Under the pieces are notes generated by a model. That model was given only the letters and a program-made list of their open reading frames with translations, made no database searches and was not told the origin of the DNA. A DNA stretch of 7,228 nucleotides from Chitinophagaceae bacterium (lineage in GTDB: Bacteria > Bacteroidota > Bacteroidia > Chitinophagales > UBA10324). Where the stretch lies: assembly GCA_023251195.1 (NCBI GenBank), contig JAHEZG010000205.1:1-7228 (forward strand), given 5' to 3'. The position numbers were made by a program, and so were the translations under genes. Positions 5,058-7,228 of the stretch are shown here, in pieces (position 1 is the first letter of the stretch; every line of letters begins with the position of its first letter).

Positions 5058-7151
5058 AACAAGCAACGGATATTTCTTAAACTCATTATTCCATTTGCCG
5101 GCGGAATGCTTGCAGCCTATATCGGCGGAATAAATTTTCCAGCCTGGTGGTTGATTCCTTCGGTGGTTTTATTGGCGATTGTTTATTTTCTAATTCATAA
5201 AAGATACCTGTACACCATTCGTTACGGTTGGGTTTTTGGATTTTGCCTGCATGCGTTTTTATTTTTGGCCGGATACTCACTGTTTTACAATGAATATGAT
5301 TTGCACAAGCCCGATCATTTTATAAATTTTCCGGAAGCTGATTTTCTGATTGTGAAAATTAATGAGCCGCCTGTTTTCAAAGAAAAATTTGTTCGATGTA
5401 TCGTTAAAACAGAGCAATCCGGAAATGCGAATGAAATTCAAACCACATCGGGCAATGCGGTTGCTTACTTCGCTATTACAGATGAATCATTAAATTTTAA
5501 ATATGGCGATTTGGTGCTTGTGAAAAACAAACCATCAGCCTTGGATGCACCATCCATTCCATACCAATATGATTACAAAGGATACCTTGATAAACGCAAC
5601 ATTCATTTCACTTTATTCCCCCGCGAACATGAATTTATTTCCATTCATCAAAATCATGGATACCTATTGTTGCGCTTTGCTTACCGGTTGCGCGACTGGT
5701 GCGTGAACTGCATAAAAAAATTTGTTGATTCAAAAAAAGAAGCTGCTGTGGTTTCGGCATTAACGGTCGGATACCGAGATGAAATTTCGCAGGATGTTGT
5801 TCAATCTTATTCCTCGGCAGGTGTCATTCACATACTTGCAGTTTCCGGAATGCATGTCGGATTATTATACCTGATGCTCGAATTCTTTTTAAAATTCCTT
5901 AATAGAAATGCGACCACAAAAATTTTTAAGGTTATACTTATTCTCTGTCTCATTTGGTTATTCGCCATGATTACCGGTTTGGGTGGTTCCATAGTAAGAG
6001 CGGCAGCCATGATCAGTTTATTGATAGTTGGAAGAAATCTGAAACGACGAATGGATATTATTGATTCGCTTTGTTCCAGTGCGTTTTTAATTCTGCTGAT
6101 TTCTCCATTTACATTCATTGATGCCGGCTTTCAGCTATCATTTACGGCCCTTGTTGGAATCGCGTTATGGGAACGGAATTTCAGTCAGCTGCTGGAGTGG
6201 CGAAATCCACTTATGCAATTAGTCTGGCGAATGTGCAGTGTGAGCATGGCCGCGCAATTGGGTGTTTTACCACTCACCCTCTTTTATTTCAATCAGTTTC
6301 CAATGTTATTTCTTGTAGCGAATGTTATTGGTGTACCACTTTCCACTGCAATATTGTATGGCGGGTTAATTTTATTTATCCTTTCTCCTATTGTTATGCT
6401 TGCTCAATTTGTTGGTGAACTATTAAAATCAGCAACACAACTATTAGATAATTATATAAATTGGGTACAATCCTTTTCTGTTTCAACTATCAATATTCCT
6501 TCTTTCGGAATTGCAAGCTTATTACTGACCGCTTTTGCGTTGATTTTTTTTTCTGATTTTATTGAAAGGAAAATCCCCCGTAAAATTATTTATTGCTTAT
6601 CTGCCATGCTGATTGTTGTATTAATAAATACTATGGCTAACATCAATTACCTGAGAGAAAAGCAATTGCTGTTTCTTCATTTCGGAAAAGGAGATGCCTA
6701 CATTTTCAGAGAAACAAACAATGCTGTTATAATTGCCGATAATGATTTGTTAACCGATGAATATTTCGGGCAGTATACCAGCAGTTTTTTAAAACACACG
6801 CCCGTTTCCAATCTTCAGGTTATTTCGCTTAATAAACTGAATGACTCAACTGTTTTATCCTGGAAAAAATTTCACTGTTTTGGTTCTTTCATTTCATTTT
6901 GCGGAGAACATGGAGTAGTGCTTAAAAATAATTCGCTTCAATCAACAGAAAATCTTTCAGTCAATTTTATTATTGCATTAAAACCTGAAAACAAGTTGAC
7001 TGAAATAAAAAAATATTTCTCGCCGGCCATTCTGGTTGCTTCAGACGATCAAAAGAATTTTAATTTCAAATCGCTAAAGAATCATTGCACTCAATTAAGT
7101 TTACCGCTCCACTACCTACCAGTTGATGGTCCGTGGATTAAACAATTTTAA
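5049..7151 (+). CDS. comEC: ComEC/Rec2 family DNA-uptake channel protein
   Basis: ComEC forms the inner-membrane channel that passes single-stranded DNA into the cell during natural transformation. The protein has 700 residues. Three N-terminal membrane helices (about 9-27, 31-50, 59-82) lead to an OB-like soluble domain (about 95-200, DUF4131 type) with the typical IPYQYDYKGYLDKRNIHFTL stretch. The competence core (about 225-530) carries HILAVSGMHVG (261-271), a GGSIVRAAAM element (VRA 316-318) and DAGFQLSF (358-365), with many membrane helices. After about residue 537 a soluble tail of some 163 residues begins with LLFLHFGKGDAYIF. It resembles the first strand of the family's metallo-beta-lactamase domain (LDVGQGDA), but no HxHxDH motif follows. 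The previous in-frame stop at 5004 and the lack of another ATG favour this start. Full DNA-uptake activity cannot be concluded from one gene; in many Bacteroidota the role is untested. Confidence 0.94.
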   Translation: MHKNKQRIFLKLIIPFAGGMLAAYIGGINFPAWWLIPSVVLLAIVYFLIHKRYLYTIRYGWVFGFCLHAFLFLAGYSLFYNEYDLHKPDHFINFPEADFLIVKINEPPVFKEKFVRCIVKTEQSGNANEIQTTSGNAVAYFAITDESLNFKYGDLVLVKNKPSALDAPSIPYQYDYKGYLDKRNIHFTLFPREHEFISIHQNHGYLLLRFAYRLRDWCVNCIKKFVDSKKEAAVVSALTVGYRDEISQDVVQSYSSAGVIHILAVSGMHVGLLYLMLEFFLKFLNRNATTKIFKVILILCLIWLFAMITGLGGSIVRAAAMISLLIVGRNLKRRMDIIDSLCSSAFLILLISPFTFIDAGFQLSFTALVGIALWERNFSQLLEWRNPLMQLVWRMCSVSMAAQLGVLPLTLFYFNQFPMLFLVANVIGVPLSTAILYGGLILFILSPIVMLAQFVGELLKSATQLLDNYINWVQSFSVSTINIPSFGIASLLLTAFALIFFSDFIERKIPRKIIYCLSAMLIVVLINTMANINYLREKQLLFLHFGKGDAYIFRETNNAVIIADNDLLTDEYFGQYTSSFLKHTPVSNLQVISLNKLNDSTVLSWKKFHCFGSFISFCGEHGVVLKNNSLQSTENLSVNFIIALKPENKLTEIKKYFSPAILVASDDQKNFNFKSLKNHCTQLSLPLHYLPVDGPWIKQF

Positions 7152-7153
7152 TA

Positions 7154-7228
7154 ATGAACGAATTTGTTTTGTATGAATGCAGTGATCGCATTGCCTGTCT
7201 AACCCTTAACCGTGCAGATAAACGAAAT
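7154..7228 (+). CDS. Enoyl-CoA hydratase/isomerase family protein, N-terminal fragment
   Basis: An open frame starts 2 bp after the comEC stop (TAA-TA-ATG) and runs off the window after 25 codons. It begins MNEFVLYECSDRIACLTLNR and ends ADKRN. The 'I..LTLNRadKRN' pattern is the first beta hairpin and substrate-entry motif of the crotonase superfamily, where LNRPxxRNA is typical. Such enzymes act on acyl-CoA thioesters, for example in fatty-acid or amino-acid degradation. The specific reaction cannot be told because the oxyanion-hole and catalytic parts are outside the window. The tight spacing suggests co-transcription and possibly translational coupling with comEC. Confidence 0.82.
   Translation, partial: MNEFVLYECSDRIACLTLNRADKRN

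Noticed and set aside
4730..5080. 116-residue plus-strand open frame across the yidC end and comEC start
   Set aside because: It overlaps the conserved YidC C-terminus and the comEC start in another frame and shows no family resemblance. It is a shadow.
1..7228. tRNA, rRNA, transposase, phage or defence genes
   Set aside because: I recognised no such sequence on either strand by reading. The coding space is taken by the five genes listed.

Overview
The window is about 7.2 kb of AT-rich bacterial DNA and almost certainly comes from a member of the Bacteroidota, most likely an environmental Chitinophagia-, Saprospiria- or Flavobacteriia-like lineage. The evidence is a type IX secretion (T9SS) C-terminal sorting domain, a YidC of the long form usual in this phylum, A-rich gene leaders without clear Shine-Dalgarno sites, and TAnnTTTG boxes of the Bacteroidota sigma-factor type. 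I cannot name a genus. All supported genes lie on the plus strand.

Layout. Positions 1-1025 hold the 3' part of a secreted T9SS-type protein gene whose 5' end is outside the window. Positions 1026-1430 are a gene-poor spacer with a heptamer tandem array, two exact copies of a 15-bp dispersed-repeat core and a perfect AT hairpin. From 1431 comes a compact housekeeping block: pyrG (CTP synthase), yidC (inner-membrane protein insertase), a comEC/rec2-type competence channel gene, and the first 25 codons of a crotonase-fold (enoyl-CoA hydratase/isomerase) gene cut by the window end. Gaps in the block are 39, 54 and 2 bp, so these genes may share transcripts. They do not form one pathway: pyrG makes CTP, yidC inserts membrane proteins, comEC belongs to DNA uptake, and the last gene belongs to acyl-CoA metabolism.

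No clear undescribed system is present. The points most worth a second look are: (i) the ComEC C-terminus looks like a shrunken metallo-beta-lactamase domain that keeps the entry strand (FGKGDA in place of the family's DVGQGDA) but has no HxHxDH metal motif; (ii) heptamer tandem repeats lie on both sides of the T9SS sorting-domain coding region, apparently in opposite orientation; (iii) a pair of 'CTTCGATAAACTCAG' dispersed-repeat cores lies in the spacer before pyrG; (iv) a strong inverted repeat covers the comEC start codon.
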